In this document: piece after piece, positions 8,666 to 21,263 of the stretch | How the letters are laid out: every line of letters starts with the position of its first letter | Numbering within the stretch: position 1 is the first letter of the stretch | NCBI RefSeq assembly: GCF_027563315.1 | Contig: NZ_JAMKBJ010000002.1 | Location: forward strand, 124,001 to 188,000 | Source of the DNA: Paenisporosarcina quisquiliarum | GTDB taxonomy: Bacteria; Bacillota; Bacilli; Bacillales_A; Planococcaceae | Direction of reading: 5' to 3' | DNA: 64,000 nt | Program-made: the position numbers and the translations under genes | The notes under the pieces: generated by a model | Database searches by the model: none | Seen by the model: only the letters and a program-made list of their open reading frames with translations | What the model was told of the DNA's origin: nothing

Positions 8666-11010
8666 ACTTGCTCCTCCTCAGGAACGGTCTGCTCGACTAA
8701 GCGGGCATCAAACCATTGTCTTAATTCCATATATGGCGCGTATAAAAGCTTTTGTTCCAGCTGCATTTGTTGCTCGCGCATTTTATATACCGTCGACTCC
8801 GCAAGATCGCGTTTCGTTGCTGTCTCCTGCAGGTCAATTCGTCCATTGTTTATTTTAACAAAACCAAGGTCAAAAAACACCTCTGTCATGAAAAATAATG
8901 TACTTTCGCTCCAACCTTTGTGTTTGGCAAGCTCTTTTGCATGCTGTTGCAAATCAAATGATGGCCGTTTTGCCAAAAATCCATAATACCATTTAAAGTG
9001 GTCGCGACTAGGCATCCCTTCGAAATACGTTGATTCTGGCGCATAAAAATGAGCATAAATCCGTTTCGGTTGAACATGTGTCAAAACTGTTTCCAACAGT
9101 TGTTCCTGTTGCGGAATATCAAGCAGAACAATATAGGATTTTGGATTTGGTAGTGATTGACCTTCGGATATCAATGTAATGTCAACATTCAATAACGATT
9201 GAAAATGCTGTACTGTCGATTGATGGAATGCCAGGTAAAGTGCAGTGTCAGGCTGAATCATCTGATTCCAGCGGTTGACTTGTCGAATCCCCCGAATATC
9301 ATACAGTTGCCACTCATCCGTTTTCGCATCCTCAATCATAAACTGCGGTTTCTTTCGACCGTTCCACTCGTTGATTTGCAAATCACCAATAAACGACACA
9401 GCGACACCAGGTGTCATTTCATCAGCCAAATGTCCTTTACTGAAACCAACAGCATCCAGCGTCAATGGGCCATCCGCAAGTTCCATTTTTACGTGATTTT
9501 GATTGGCGCCTATCTTTCTCATCGAAGCGATATTGACGTTTTCAATGCAATACATCGGCTTTGGAAAATCCATGCCGAATGGTCCAAGTTGTTTCAACGA
9601 CTCAATGGTCGTCAAATCAATTTCTTCTAGATTGATGGAAATATCGATTTGCTGAATCGGTTGTAAGTCTTCTTCTGTTAATGCCTCATTGGCTTGTTGT
9701 TGTAATCTACTGCGTAAATCTCCGACCTTCTCTAATGGCAAAGTCATTCCTGCAGCCATAGGATGTCCACCAAAATGAGGCAAAATATCACGATTTTTAG
9801 CAAGTTCATTGTATAAGTGGAACCCTTCAATACTGCGCGCGGATCCTTTTGCAATTCCTTTCTCAGGATCCATTCCAAGAACGATGGTTGGACGATAATA
9901 CTTTTCCACCAAACGGGACGCCACGATTCCAACGACTCCAGGATTCCAGCCTTCTTTTGCCACGACAATCACCAGTGGGTCTTTGCCTAATTCGCCTGAT
10001 TCAACCATAGCGATCGCTTCTTCTGTCATCTGGCTGACAATGCCTTGACGTTCTTTATTGTGCGTATCCAATACTTTAGCAAGCGATGCCGCTTCAATTG
10101 CATCGTCCGTTAAGAACATCTCGACACCTGGACCTGCATCCGCAAGTCGACCAAGTGCATTAATGCGTGGACCGAATAAGAAGCCAATCGTCTCTTCGTT
10201 GATTTGATCTTGTTCGGTGCCTGCAATTTGGCATAGAGCCTTTATTGCAGGTCTTTTAGATATGCGCATCTGTTTGATGCCAGCCTGCACAAAATAACGG
10301 TTTTCATCGTGCAAAGAGACAAGATCGGCTACGGTGCCAATCGCAACGAGTTCCAACAATTCTTTCGGTGCTTCACCGAGTAACGCATGCGCAACTTTGA
10401 ACGCAACACCAACTCCAGCCAGTTCACCGAAAGGATAGCTTCCTTGAGGATGTCTTGGATGGATAATAGCATCTGCAGGTGGCAGTATTTCACCAGCTTC
10501 ATGGTGATCTGTAACGATAACATCCATTCCGAGATCCTTCGCCATTTGAATTTCATTAAGCCCTGATATTCCATTATCCACTGTAATGATAAGACTTACA
10601 CCATCTTCGAATGCTTCTTTAAATAGTCGTTCACTTGGACCATAGCCGTCCACGAATCGATTCGGAATAGCAAATGTGACATGGGCATTCAGTTGTTGAA
10701 GAGCAGACATCATCACTGTAGTACTCGTCACACCATCTGCATCGTAATCACCGTACACTAAAATCATTTCCTCATCGGCTATTGCTTTTTTGATGCGAGC
10801 CACTGCTTTATCCATGTCATGCATTAAAAATGGGTCGTGCATTGATGAATCGTCCATATTTAAAAACGCTTTTGTTTTATTAATATCAGAAAATCCGCGA
10901 GACGCTAGAAGTTTCGCAGATACGGTTGGTAAATTTAATGCTTCTTTTAAATGTTGAACGGTTTGTTCGTCCGGTCTCTCCAGACGCCATCTTTTTTTAG
11001 ATTCAATCAT
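8656..11010 (-). CDS. recJ: Single-stranded-DNA-specific exonuclease RecJ
   Basis: A 784-residue 5'-3' exonuclease for recombination and mismatch or base-excision repair. The DHH-family catalytic motifs are present: [14 protein letters not shown] near residue 80, VTDHHEAG near 155 and GGHPMAAG near 440. An OB-fold and the extra C-terminal domain seen in Bacillales RecJ account for the length. AGGAAG precedes the ATG. It has its own promoter close to the start and is followed by apt with a 10-base overlap. Confidence 0.96.
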   Translation of the reverse strand: MIESKKRWRLERPDEQTVQHLKEALNLPTVSAKLLASRGFSDINKTKAFLNMDDSSMHDPFLMHDMDKAVARIKKAIADEEMILVYGDYDADGVTSTTVMMSALQQLNAHVTFAIPNRFVDGYGPSERLFKEAFEDGVSLIITVDNGISGLNEIQMAKDLGMDVIVTDHHEAGEILPPADAIIHPRHPQGSYPFGELAGVGVAFKVAHALLGEAPKELLELVAIGTVADLVSLHDENRYFVQAGIKQMRISKRPAIKALCQIAGTEQDQINEETIGFLFGPRINALGRLADAGPGVEMFLTDDAIEAASLAKVLDTHNKERQGIVSQMTEEAIAMVESGELGKDPLVIVVAKEGWNPGVVGIVASRLVEKYYRPTIVLGMDPEKGIAKGSARSIEGFHLYNELAKNRDILPHFGGHPMAAGMTLPLEKVGDLRSRLQQQANEALTEEDLQPIQQIDISINLEEIDLTTIESLKQLGPFGMDFPKPMYCIENVNIASMRKIGANQNHVKMELADGPLTLDAVGFSKGHLADEMTPGVAVSFIGDLQINEWNGRKKPQFMIEDAKTDEWQLYDIRGIRQVNRWNQMIQPDTALYLAFHQSTVQHFQSLLNVDITLISEGQSLPNPKSYIVLLDIPQQEQLLETVLTHVQPKRIYAHFYAPESTYFEGMPSRDHFKWYYGFLAKRPSFDLQQHAKELAKHKGWSESTLFFMTEVFFDLGFVKINNGRIDLQETATKRDLAESTVYKMREQQMQLEQKLLYAPYMELRQWFDARLVEQTVPEEEQVWI

Positions 11011-11035
11011 TTTTAGTCACTTCCTCATATCTACC

Positions 11036-11063
11036 ATTATAACGTATATAGGCTTTTATGTAA
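11036..11063 (-). promoter_or_regulatory. Sigma-A-like promoter for recJ-apt
   Basis: On the minus strand TTACAT and TATAAT are separated by 16 bases, placing the transcription start about 20 bases before the recJ ATG. The perfect -10 and the terminator further upstream (11237-11260) make this a sensible start for the recJ-apt transcript. Confidence 0.6.
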
Positions 11064-11236
11064 TTCTTCGAGTCTATTATCATTTGAAAATGTAGTATTT
11101 GGTTTGTTAGCTAGACGCCTACAAAAAATGCTTGTCCAACTAAATCTGCGTAGTGTCCAACAGAGTTTTCTAATATTTTTGGAAATCAACATTTTCTTGC
11201 ATAAATGCAGTTATATTTATTTATTTTTAAAGCCAT

Positions 11237-11260
11237 AAAAAAAGCACTCACTAGGAGTGC
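11237..11260 (-). terminator. Terminator after the LapA-like gene
   Basis: GCACTC pairs with GAGTGC across a short loop and is followed on the minus strand by seven T. It lies 10 bases beyond the stop of the LapA-like gene and separates it from recJ. The 170 bases between it and the recJ promoter hold nothing I can name. Confidence 0.8.
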
Positions 11261-11270
11261 GTCATTTTTC

Positions 11271-11696
11271 TTAACTTGTTGAACGGACATCAGCATTTGT
11301 ATCGTTTTTAATATCTTTCCTGTTTAATGGTGTATCGACAACTGTTTCTCCATTCAACTTATCTTGAGTGGCCAAATGTGCGTCCTGGTAACGGCCAGGT
11401 TCATTTTTGTTCAAAGCAGAGATTTCATTTTGTTGTGCTGCAATTAGCGATTCTTTTGCCGTGTTATCTTTTTCAAGTTGTCTGACTCTACGTTGCAACA
11501 CGAACGATCGGAAAATGGCAACGGATCCGCTTACTAAAGCTCCGAGTAAGGCTGACCCTAAAATTACTAAAATAAGAGGCAATGTTGCTGTCCCGAACAC
11601 GTAATTGACAGGAACTTCATCCACATTCACTACGGCAAAAATGGCAACAATCACTGCGAAAATAAGTGCGAATAATAAAGACCATTGAAATTTCAT
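11271..11696 (-). CDS. LapA-domain membrane protein (YrvD-like)
   Basis: A 141-residue protein with two membrane segments (about residues 3-24 and 39-65), a short coiled coil (VLQRRVRQLEKDN) and a polar, probably disordered tail. The two-helix layout with NVDEVPVNYVFG between the helices is typical of the LapA/DUF1049 family. It occupies the place of yrvD in Bacillus, between secDF and recJ. Its job is unknown; in other bacteria LapA-domain proteins work at the membrane in envelope assembly. AAGGGGGG precedes the ATG. Confidence 0.75.
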   Translation of the reverse strand: MKFQWSLLFALIFAVIVAIFAVVNVDEVPVNYVFGTATLPLILVILGSALLGALVSGSVAIFRSFVLQRRVRQLEKDNTAKESLIAAQQNEISALNKNEPGRYQDAHLATQDKLNGETVVDTPLNRKDIKNDTNADVRSTS

Positions 11697-11742
11697 TAGT
11701 TTCCCCCCTTAATTGTTAAAACGTGGTTGTTCCATAATACTC

Positions 11743-11782
11743 AAAAAAAGGAACAGAGTATAGTTTATCTATACCCTGTTCC
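11743..11782 (-). terminator. Terminator after secDF
   Basis: GGAACAG-GTATAG pairs with CTATAC-CTGTTCC around a TTTAT loop. The minus strand then runs into seven T. It lies 17 bases after the secDF stop and upstream of the LapA-like gene. Confidence 0.88.
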
Positions 11783-11799
11783 TCATTATTTATAAACTA

Positions 11800-14076
11800 T
11801 TACACGACAGGCTCATCAGAACCCCATTTTTTCGCACTTTCTTCTGCTTCAATATCAATTGCCCCACGTTTGTTCAGTTCACGTTTTTTCAATACGAACC
11901 AAAGTTGTGCTGCGATAAAGATTGAAGAATACGTTCCGGCAATTAAACCAATCAATAAAGCGATAGAGAAGTTTTGGATTGACGGTGCACCGAAAATCAA
12001 CAATGCTACAACCACAATGACAACTGTCAACACAGTATTCACTGAGCGGCCAAGTGTCTGGCGAAGCGACTTATTCACAATAAGTGCAAGCTCTTCTTCT
12101 GAATCGATTTTTTTCGAGCGTCTCATGTTTTCACGGATACGGTCGAACGTAACGATCGTATCGTTAATCGAGTAACCGACAATCGTCAAGACAGCTGCGA
12201 TAAACGTAATATCCACTTCAAGGCGCAATATACTGAACAACGCCACCATGAAGAAAGCATCATGTAAAAGTGAAACAATCGCAGCGACACCCATTTTCCA
12301 TTCAAAACGGAAAGCTGTGTAAATAATGATCCCTATAGCCGCAAGAATTAAAGCATAAAATGCATTCTTCGCTAATTCTTTTCCGACAGTTGGAGAAACC
12401 GTGCTGATGTTTGGTTCAGCACCATATTCATCACTGATTGTCGATTTTAATTTATTGATTTCTGTTTGAGAAAATTCTTCTTTATAACGAATAACACCAA
12501 TATTCTTTTTGTCACCTGAAATGACAATGTCCTCTGAAGGATGGTCAATCGACTCTAAATATGTTGCCACTTCTTCTTTTGTCAATGCATTTTCAGATAA
12601 GACTTCTACACGCGTCCCACTTGAGAAATCGATTCCCAGATTCAAGCGGAAAATGCCAAGCAGAATCATCCCGATTACAAGGAACGCAATTGAAGCTGTA
12701 AAGAATTTCTTACGCGAAGCAACAAAATCGAAACGATCGAATTTAGTTGGTAAATCCAATGTATCAAATTTCTCTTCAGCTGCATGAATCGACGATTTGT
12801 TGACACCGAACAACCATGTCTTGCCGTCAAACATCCCACTGTTCACAAGTAACCCTAATAGTAAACGGGAACCCCAGACCGCAGTAAGGAAGCTTCCAAG
12901 AATACTGATGATTAACATCAATGCGAAACCTTTAACTGAGCTTGTCCCAAAATAGAATAGCACTGCTGCAGCGATTAAAGATGTAATATTGGCATCAAGA
13001 ATTGCCGAGAATGAGGAGCTAGCTCCTTTTTTGAATGCAGACTTGATTGAATCACCTACGCGAAGCTCTTCTTTAATTCGTTCGTAGGTAATGATATTCG
13101 CATCCACTGCCATCCCAACACCTAACACGATTGCCGCAATACCAGGAAGCGTCAATACGCCGTTAATCAATTCGAATACTAGAAGAATCAAATAGATATA
13201 AACGGATAATGTAACCATTGCTACCAATCCAGGCAAGCGGTAATAACCCAGCATGAATAAGAAAATAACAGCTATCCCGATAATACCTGCAAATACAGTC
13301 ATGTTCAGTGCTTGTTCACCGAACTGAGCACCGACTGATGTAGAATATTCTTCTTCCAATTTAACCGGTAATGCCCCTGCATTTAAAACGCCGGCTAAAC
13401 TTTTTGTTTCTTCAACTGTAAATGAACCACTGATTTGAACATTATTAGAGTTAATTCTTTCATCCACCTTAGGGCTTGAAACAAATTTAGGTTTCTCTTT
13501 CGTCATTTCAGCAGCGAAAGAATCCACACCTTCTTCAAAGTCCAACCAGATTACCAATAAATTTGAACCATATGGTTTCTGAGAAATTTCTTGAGTCACA
13601 TCTGCAAATTTAGATGGATCTTTCAGTTCAAGCGTAACCATCGGACGACTCTTGTCATCAAATGTCGCTTTTGCTCCACCTTCTTTTAAATCAGAACCGT
13701 CTAACATTAAATTGTCTTCAACATCGCGGAATGACAGATTCGCTTGTGTTGATAGCAATTCACGCGCGGATTCTTGATCTTCCACACCGGCAAGTTGCAC
13801 ACGAATACGATTGTCGCCTTCAACCTGGATGACTGGCTCACTAACGCCCAGTACATTAATACGGTTTAAAAGAGCTTCTGCTGTATCAGCAAGGACATCT
13901 TCTGTTATTTTCTTTCCACCTGGTAATGGTTGAACTTCGTAAAGAACTTCAAAACCACCTTGTAAATCTAAACCTAGTTTAATATCTTTGACAACCGATT
14001 GAGCGGTTGTGCTGATGGAAGCCGCAAATACTACGATGAGTAATAAAAATGCGATAATTCGGCCTCTGGTTTTCAT
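11800..14076 (-). CDS. secDF: Fused protein-export membrane protein SecDF
   Basis: A 758-residue fusion of SecD (about residues 1-415) and SecF (about 440-758), the form usual in Bacillales. Each half has one N-terminal helix, a periplasmic domain and a group of five helices, twelve in total. Visible signatures are LGLDLQGGFEVLYEV and GVGMAVDANIITYERIKEEL in SecD, and LGIDFSSGTRVEV and SINDTIVTFDRIRENMR in SecF. The complex uses the proton gradient to aid protein release after SecA-driven translocation. It lies between comN and the LapA-like gene. Confidence 0.97.
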   Translation of the reverse strand: MKTRGRIIAFLLLIVVFAASISTTAQSVVKDIKLGLDLQGGFEVLYEVQPLPGGKKITEDVLADTAEALLNRINVLGVSEPVIQVEGDNRIRVQLAGVEDQESARELLSTQANLSFRDVEDNLMLDGSDLKEGGAKATFDDKSRPMVTLELKDPSKFADVTQEISQKPYGSNLLVIWLDFEEGVDSFAAEMTKEKPKFVSSPKVDERINSNNVQISGSFTVEETKSLAGVLNAGALPVKLEEEYSTSVGAQFGEQALNMTVFAGIIGIAVIFLFMLGYYRLPGLVAMVTLSVYIYLILLVFELINGVLTLPGIAAIVLGVGMAVDANIITYERIKEELRVGDSIKSAFKKGASSSFSAILDANITSLIAAAVLFYFGTSSVKGFALMLIISILGSFLTAVWGSRLLLGLLVNSGMFDGKTWLFGVNKSSIHAAEEKFDTLDLPTKFDRFDFVASRKKFFTASIAFLVIGMILLGIFRLNLGIDFSSGTRVEVLSENALTKEEVATYLESIDHPSEDIVISGDKKNIGVIRYKEEFSQTEINKLKSTISDEYGAEPNISTVSPTVGKELAKNAFYALILAAIGIIIYTAFRFEWKMGVAAIVSLLHDAFFMVALFSILRLEVDITFIAAVLTIVGYSINDTIVTFDRIRENMRRSKKIDSEEELALIVNKSLRQTLGRSVNTVLTVVIVVVALLIFGAPSIQNFSIALLIGLIAGTYSSIFIAAQLWFVLKKRELNKRGAIDIEAEESAKKWGSDEPVV

Positions 14077-14129
14077 ATGTAAACTTCCTCCTCAACTAGT
14101 CAAATGGCAATCTAAAATTACCATTCTCG

Positions 14130-14168
14130 AAAAAAAGCGCAACATGGTTATTATGAAACACGTCACGC
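14130..14168 (-). terminator. Terminator after comN
   Basis: On the minus strand GCGTGACGTG can pair with CATGTTGCGC (three G-U pairs), followed immediately by seven T. It ends the comN transcript ahead of secDF. Confidence 0.6.
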
Positions 14169-14184
14169 TACGTGTCAAATGTCC

Positions 14185-14535
14185 TTAAGATTCTGACGAT
14201 TTTGCAAAAACAATTTCTGTCTTGGATGCTTTGCTATTCGGTTTCAATAGCTCTTGAAGATCGTCCTTATTGATATCAGAGAACCAATTCGACGTTCTGA
14301 AGTCTTCAATTTGAGTGTGTGTCATGTATTGTGCTGGCGAAGTTTCTAAAATATCATTTACCATTTCAGAGACTCGCATTTCCAGAATGTCACGTTTCCG
14401 CCATTTCTTATTGATGCAATAGTGCCATACGTCCACATCCGTGACAGAGTCGTAATTATACAAGCGAAATTCGAAAACTTTACTTTCCAATGCTGGTCGC
14501 ACAAGTTCAAATAATTCTTCATACTTAACACTCAT
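14185..14535 (-). CDS. comN: ComN-family post-transcriptional regulator
   Basis: A 116-residue protein resembling ComN (YrzD), which in Bacillus subtilis acts on comE mRNA and localises near division sites and cell poles. Recognisable parts are DVWHYCINKKWRK and the conserved order spoVB-comN-secDF. I chose ATG 14535 because GAGGGAAG lies just upstream and the length is close to the family's roughly 100 residues. A longer reading to 14640 would run into the divergent spoVB gene and lacks a ribosome binding site. Function is by family; nothing here tests it. Confidence 0.8.
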   Translation of the reverse strand: MSVKYEELFELVRPALESKVFEFRLYNYDSVTDVDVWHYCINKKWRKRDILEMRVSEMVNDILETSPAQYMTHTQIEDFRTSNWFSDINKDDLQELLKPNSKASKTEIVFAKSSES

Positions 14536-14630
14536 CGAAACACTTCCCTCTTCTTCGGTTTTAAGCATCGTTATTTTCGCATACGAATATTGTATACGAA
14601 TTTCTTTGACTTGAGAAGGAAGTGGCAGAA

Positions 14631-16136
14631 TTGTCGACATTTTTACGTGGAACGATGGTATTAATGGGCGCTGTTTTTTTATCCAAATTGTTTGGCTTTG
14701 TTTTTCGCATTCAATTCGTGCGTATCGCTGGTGAAGAAGCGGTCGGTATTTACTCAGCAGCCTACCCCGCTTTCATTTTCTTCTTATCCTTAATCCAGCT
14801 TGGATTGCCAATTGCCGTCGCCAAAATAACAGCAGAACTGTATGCAGGGAAAAAACATGCAGAAATTCAAGCACTCATGCGCAAAGTGTGGAAACTGACT
14901 TGGCTGTCAATCATCTTTTTTGGACCACTGTTATATTTCACCATTCCATTTGTTGCAACAAATTTACTGGAAAATGAAGCGATTGCCCAGACGCTCATTA
15001 TCGGGTTGATTACGATTCCAATCTCCGCTTATGCAGGAGTATTAAAAGGCTACTTCCAAGGTCTTGCCAAAGTGGAGGAAACTGCCTGGTCGTCATTGAT
15101 TGAGCAATTTTTCCGCATTGGACTGGTCACGTGGTTACTGCCATACGTGGTCAATCAATCAAGTCCTGCTGCAACTGCAGCGGCAGCCATGACCATGGCG
15201 CTGATTGCGGAACTCGTCGCGTTCCTTTATTTATGGTGGAAGTACAAGCGAGTGAAAACAATAAAAGAAAAAGAAGTCGATTATCCTACTTCACCTATCT
15301 TGCAGGTGGCATTGCCTTCTGCAGGCAGTCGATTGTTCGGCTCGTTTACATGGTTCCTAGAGCCGATTGTCTTTATTAAGGCACTTTCTGTCGCAGGAAT
15401 CGGGGCAGTTGCAGCGACCAATTTATACGGTCTAATCTCTGCCGTTTTTATTCCCTTGTTGTTATTCCCGGCGTTTATCCCTTACGCCCTGTCGATTGTA
15501 TTGGTTCCAGCTGTCAGTGACGCGAGAGCCCGCTCCAATAAGGTCATGCTTCAGGAACGTGTGTCGCTGGCTATGCGCGTGTCGGCCATTACGGGTTGTT
15601 TTGCCGCAACAATTTTTTATTTGCACGGTGAACATATTGTTCGGGTGCTATTCAACGTAACAGAAGGAAAAGGTTACATGGCTTTACTTGCCCCTGTATT
15701 CTTTTTCTATTACATCCAGAGTCCTCTCCATGCGATTCTGCAAGCCATGCATGAGGCTAAAGCCGCAATGATGAATTCCATCTACGGTGGACTCGGTAAA
15801 TTATTCGTAATGTTTGTTTTAGCATCCCAACCGGGAGTGGAAGAAAAAGGTGCGATTTTAGCGATTGGTTTCGGTGTATGTTTAACATCCTTTTTACATA
15901 TGGCTACTCTCAGACAAAAAAAAGAAGCCGGTCTTGGCTTCACATTTTTTGCACTTCCCTATTTACTGTTTATTGTCGTCACGATTCTTCGTCCAGTCAT
16001 CTGGCCTTTAGGTGAAATGCCTTGGGTGGCAGATAGTTTGGTTACAGGTGCATTGTTATTCTTCGGCCTGCTCGTATTTGGACAGCTGCGTTTCTCGGAT
16101 GTCCGTCTACTTCGTAAGCTGATTAAGAAGACTTAA
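14631..16136 (+). CDS. spoVB: Stage V sporulation protein B (MOP-family flippase)
   Basis: A 501-residue multi-pass membrane protein of the polysaccharide-exporter (MATE/MOP) family, with about 14 hydrophobic segments and the N-terminal FLRGTMVLMGAVFLSKLFG typical of SpoVB. In Bacillus SpoVB is needed for spore cortex synthesis. TTG 14631 is preferred because AGAAGGAAG lies about 8 bases upstream. GTG 14622 is also in frame but abuts that site. It is divergent from comN, and its last 14 bases overlap the convergent DUF421 gene. Another YtgP/MurJ-type flippase role cannot be excluded, but gene order favours SpoVB. Confidence 0.88.
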   Translation: MSTFLRGTMVLMGAVFLSKLFGFVFRIQFVRIAGEEAVGIYSAAYPAFIFFLSLIQLGLPIAVAKITAELYAGKKHAEIQALMRKVWKLTWLSIIFFGPLLYFTIPFVATNLLENEAIAQTLIIGLITIPISAYAGVLKGYFQGLAKVEETAWSSLIEQFFRIGLVTWLLPYVVNQSSPAATAAAAMTMALIAELVAFLYLWWKYKRVKTIKEKEVDYPTSPILQVALPSAGSRLFGSFTWFLEPIVFIKALSVAGIGAVAATNLYGLISAVFIPLLLFPAFIPYALSIVLVPAVSDARARSNKVMLQERVSLAMRVSAITGCFAATIFYLHGEHIVRVLFNVTEGKGYMALLAPVFFFYYIQSPLHAILQAMHEAKAAMMNSIYGGLGKLFVMFVLASQPGVEEKGAILAIGFGVCLTSFLHMATLRQKKEAGLGFTFFALPYLLFIVVTILRPVIWPLGEMPWVADSLVTGALLFFGLLVFGQLRFSDVRLLRKLIKKT

Positions 16137-16770
16137 AACGTTCTCGCATTTGAACATATAATTTCTCCCGTTCATAGCTGCAGTAGAATACGGTTCTGGG
16201 ATCGTAAATATGGATTTTCTTCAGTTCATCAAGTAGCCACTCTTTATCCTGTTGGATTAAATCAAGATGGGATTCCTGTACATCCCCATCGACAATAAGC
16301 GGCAATACTGGATGATCTCCATCGTTCTTGAACACGGATAGATTTCCTGATGGCTCCAGAAATGCATACGACACATCCTGGATGGAGCCAATTTGCTGCT
16401 CTCGAAGTTGCTGAAACAAGTCATCTAAATTGTAACGTTGCTTGCGCATTTCGGATTCAATGATTTCCCCGTTACGGATAATGACGGATGGATCACCATC
16501 AATCAAATCACGGATTTTCTTGCTTTTCAAGGACCAATAGGATGTCCCAAGCTGAATCAATAATAAAAGAATCATGGGGAGAATGGATTCAAACAACTGA
16601 CGTTGTGGATTATCAATCGCAAATGAGGCAACTTCTGCAATCATGACGAAAATGACTAAGTCCATCAAGCTCAGTTCCCCGACTTCTCGCTTGCCCATGA
16701 TTCTGAATATAAACAGTATTAATAGGTAGAGAAAAATGGTTCTCCATGCTACAACAAATAGTTCACTCAT
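16123..16770 (-). CDS. DUF421 membrane protein (YrbG/YetF family)
   Basis: A 215-residue protein with three N-terminal membrane helices (RIMGKREVGELSLMDLVIFV at the first two) and a soluble C-terminal domain with RNGEIIESEMRKQRYNLDDL. Both are standard for DUF421/YetF proteins, whose role in spore-formers is poorly defined; some are linked to germination or cell-envelope stress. Two ATG codons fit; the second (16770) has AAAAGGGG 6 bases upstream. It occupies the yrbG position beside spoVB and overlaps the end of spoVB by 14 bases on the opposite strand, with no terminator between. Confidence 0.85.
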   Translation of the reverse strand: MSELFVVAWRTIFLYLLILFIFRIMGKREVGELSLMDLVIFVMIAEVASFAIDNPQRQLFESILPMILLLLIQLGTSYWSLKSKKIRDLIDGDPSVIIRNGEIIESEMRKQRYNLDDLFQQLREQQIGSIQDVSYAFLEPSGNLSVFKNDGDHPVLPLIVDGDVQESHLDLIQQDKEWLLDELKKIHIYDPRTVFYCSYEREKLYVQMRERFKSS

Positions 16771-16820
16771 ACGCATCCCCTTTTTCTATTAAGTATGAGA
16801 GAAAAAACAACACACTATAC

Positions 16821-16856
16821 AAAAAACCTGTTTTCCCTTAAAAGGAAAACAGGTTT
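16821..16856 (-). terminator. Terminator after yajC
   Basis: AACCTGTTTTCC pairs with GGAAAACAGGTT around a CTTAAAA loop, with T-runs on the minus strand. It lies 8 bases beyond the yajC stop and ends the ruv-queA-tgt-yajC run. Confidence 0.9.
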
Positions 16857-16864
16857 TGATTTTA

Positions 16865-17137
16865 TTATAGTGCTGGAGAAGCGTCCAATACGCGAGCAAC
16901 TGCTGCACGCTCGAATTGAAGGCGAGTGCCGTCTGCAACTGTAACGAATACAGTTGAGTCATCCACTGCGTCTACCAACGCGTGAAGGCCACCTACTGTT
17001 ACAATACGATCCCCACGTTTTAAACTAGATTGCATAGAAGCTGTTGTTTTTTGACGTTTTTGTGCTGGACGGATAATGAAAAACCACATCACAACGAACA
17101 TCAAAATAATAGGCATTAAGCCAATTAATGTTTCCAT
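16865..17137 (-). CDS. yajC: Preprotein translocase subunit YajC
   Basis: A 90-residue accessory protein of the SecDF-YajC complex. One N-terminal membrane helix (IGLMPIILMFVVMWFFIIRP) ends in the family's RPQQKR-like RPAQKRQK, followed by a small beta domain with LKRGDRIVTVGGLHA. ATG 17137 has AAAGGGGG upstream and gives the normal length. It follows tgt by about 90 bases, the usual tgt-yajC pairing. Confidence 0.95.
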   Translation of the reverse strand: METLIGLMPIILMFVVMWFFIIRPAQKRQKTTASMQSSLKRGDRIVTVGGLHALVDAVDDSTVFVTVADGTRLQFERAAVARVLDASPAL

Positions 17138-17226
17138 TCTTAAATTTCCCCCTTTCTCTATATAAGCGCATGTCCAAAAAGAAAATACATACTTTTCAAA
17201 CAACCTTTACATCTAGTATACAAGAA

Positions 17227-19421
<2,195 letters not shown>

Positions 19422-19441
19422 AATTATACTTCCTTTAATCT

Positions 19442-20443
19442 TTATTCCTCAAAATAAGGGAGGTTAAAATGGTCATACGCGAGTTTCGTAACGACACGCC
19501 CACGAGGTGTACGCTGTAAGAAGCCGATTTGCAATAAGTACGGTTCATACACGTCTTCAATAGTCGTCGATTCTTCTCCGATGCTCGCAGCGATAGTGTC
19601 GAGTCCAACTGGTCCGCCACGGAATCGATCAATCATCCCCAAAATCAATTTATGGTCAATGTGATCCAACCCCAATGCGTCCACTTGCAACAATTCGAGT
19701 GCTTCCTGAGCGGTTTCAAGCGAAATCGTCCCATTTCCTCTGACTTGTGCAAAGTCGCGTACCCGCTTCAGCAGGCGGTTAGCAATTCGTGGGGTCCCAC
19801 GTGAACGGCTGGCAATCTCACCGGCAGATGGATGGTCAATTTCCGCATCAAATAATGTCGCACTGCGGGAAACGATTTCAGTCAATGCCTGATTATCATA
19901 GTAATCCAGTCTCAACAGTACGCCGAATCGGTCCCTCAACGGGGCTGATAATGCACCGGCTCTTGTCGTGGCACCGATTAACGTAAATGGCGGCAAATCG
20001 AGTCTGACAGAACGGGCGGATGGCCCTTTTCCTACAACGATATCCAGACAAAAATCTTCCATCGCCGGATATAAAACTTCTTCAATGGAACGGTTCAGAC
20101 GATGGATTTCATCAATGAACAGCACATCTCCCGGTTCAAGCGAGCTCACAATTGCCGCAAGGTCACCTGGTCTTTCAATTGCCGGTCCGCTCGTCATGCG
20201 AATGTTAACGTTCATTTCATTCGCAATGACGGCAGCCAATGTGGTTTTACCCAGTCCTGGAGGTCCATACAGAAGGACATGATCCAAGCTCTCTTCACGC
20301 ATTTTGGCTGCTTTTACAAAAATGTCTAAATTGTTCTTCACTTTATCTTGTCCAATGTACTGAGACAAATACTGCGGACGCAACGATTGTTCAAAACGTT
20401 CATCAAACTCTGAGACGCCGCTCGAAATCACCCGTTCTTGCAT
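19442..20443 (-). CDS. ruvB: Holliday junction branch migration helicase RuvB
   Basis: A 333-residue AAA+ ATPase motor of the RuvAB branch-migration complex. Walker A is [14 protein letters not shown] near residue 58, Walker [10 protein letters not shown] near 108, sensor 1 GATTRAG near 158, and a winged-helix C-terminus contains the family's [16 protein letters not shown] lies upstream of the ATG. It directly follows ruvA. Confidence 0.98.
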   Translation of the reverse strand: MQERVISSGVSEFDERFEQSLRPQYLSQYIGQDKVKNNLDIFVKAAKMREESLDHVLLYGPPGLGKTTLAAVIANEMNVNIRMTSGPAIERPGDLAAIVSSLEPGDVLFIDEIHRLNRSIEEVLYPAMEDFCLDIVVGKGPSARSVRLDLPPFTLIGATTRAGALSAPLRDRFGVLLRLDYYDNQALTEIVSRSATLFDAEIDHPSAGEIASRSRGTPRIANRLLKRVRDFAQVRGNGTISLETAQEALELLQVDALGLDHIDHKLILGMIDRFRGGPVGLDTIAASIGEESTTIEDVYEPYLLQIGFLQRTPRGRVVTKLAYDHFNLPYFEE

Positions 20444-20461
20444 GAAGTAGACCTCCTTTCA

Positions 20462-21082
20462 TCAGCTGAGTTTTAACAACAACTGCAATGCTTTTTTCAT
20501 ATAGCCTTCCGTATCCAATACTTCTGGCAATGCCTCCAATTGCGGACGAACTTTTGTTAATTCGCGTTCTGAATAGCCAAGTGCCGCAAGGGCTAAAAAT
20601 GCTTCTTCAATTTCGTGTTTTCCTGACGTTTCCGGGAATAACTGAAGTTCATCTTCTGCGCTTGGCATATCGAAATCGATAGATAAATCACCAAGCTTTC
20701 CTTTTAAGTCAAGAATCATTTGACGTGCCGTCTTTTTTCCGACACCTGGAAATTTCACTAAAAACGACTCATCTTCACGTTCAATCGCCTGAACGACCTC
20801 TGACGGTTGTCCACTTGCCAGAATAGCCAATGCGCCTTTTGGACCGATGCCTGATACTTGAATAAGCTTGCGAAAAAGTTCACGTTGATCAAGCGACACG
20901 AATCCAAATAGCAATTGTGCATCTTCACGAACATGTAAGTGTGTAAAAATTTGTTGCGGCTCTGATGAAACACGGAAAGCATAAGGATTAGGCGTGAAAA
21001 TCTGCCACCCTATTGACTGTTGTTCGAGAGTCATATATTCCGGTGTAACACGGGTAACTAAACCTTTTATGTAATCGTACAT
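20462..21082 (-). CDS. ruvA: Holliday junction DNA helicase subunit RuvA
   Basis: A 206-residue junction-binding protein. It has an N-terminal OB fold (residues 1-60), two helix-hairpin-helix motifs (LIQVSGIGPKGALAIL and LVKFPGVGKKTARQMI), and the C-terminal domain III that contacts RuvB (EEAFLALAALGYSERE). It is the first gene of the ruv-queA-tgt run. Confidence 0.97.
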   Translation of the reverse strand: MYDYIKGLVTRVTPEYMTLEQQSIGWQIFTPNPYAFRVSSEPQQIFTHLHVREDAQLLFGFVSLDQRELFRKLIQVSGIGPKGALAILASGQPSEVVQAIEREDESFLVKFPGVGKKTARQMILDLKGKLGDLSIDFDMPSAEDELQLFPETSGKHEIEEAFLALAALGYSERELTKVRPQLEALPEVLDTEGYMKKALQLLLKLS

Positions 21083-21263
21083 TTAAAGTCTCTCCTCACA
21101 TTCAACGTACTGATTATAGCATATAAAACGGATGTTCGCAGGAAGAAAACGGGGAATCGTAAACGGTATACGCCATGAACGGATGGATGAAAATGTTTCA
21201 ATCTAAGTGTGGATGGGAAAAGAAGTTCAACATCTTAAAATACTACATTTGGAGGCGTCAACA

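Noticed and set aside
11120-11170. Two TGTCCAAC repeats upstream of recJ as an operator.
   Set aside because: Only two imperfectly placed copies; nothing else supports a binding site.
14535-14640. N-terminal extension of comN to 14640.
   Set aside because: It would overlap the divergent spoVB start and lacks a ribosome binding site; ATG 14535 gives the family length.
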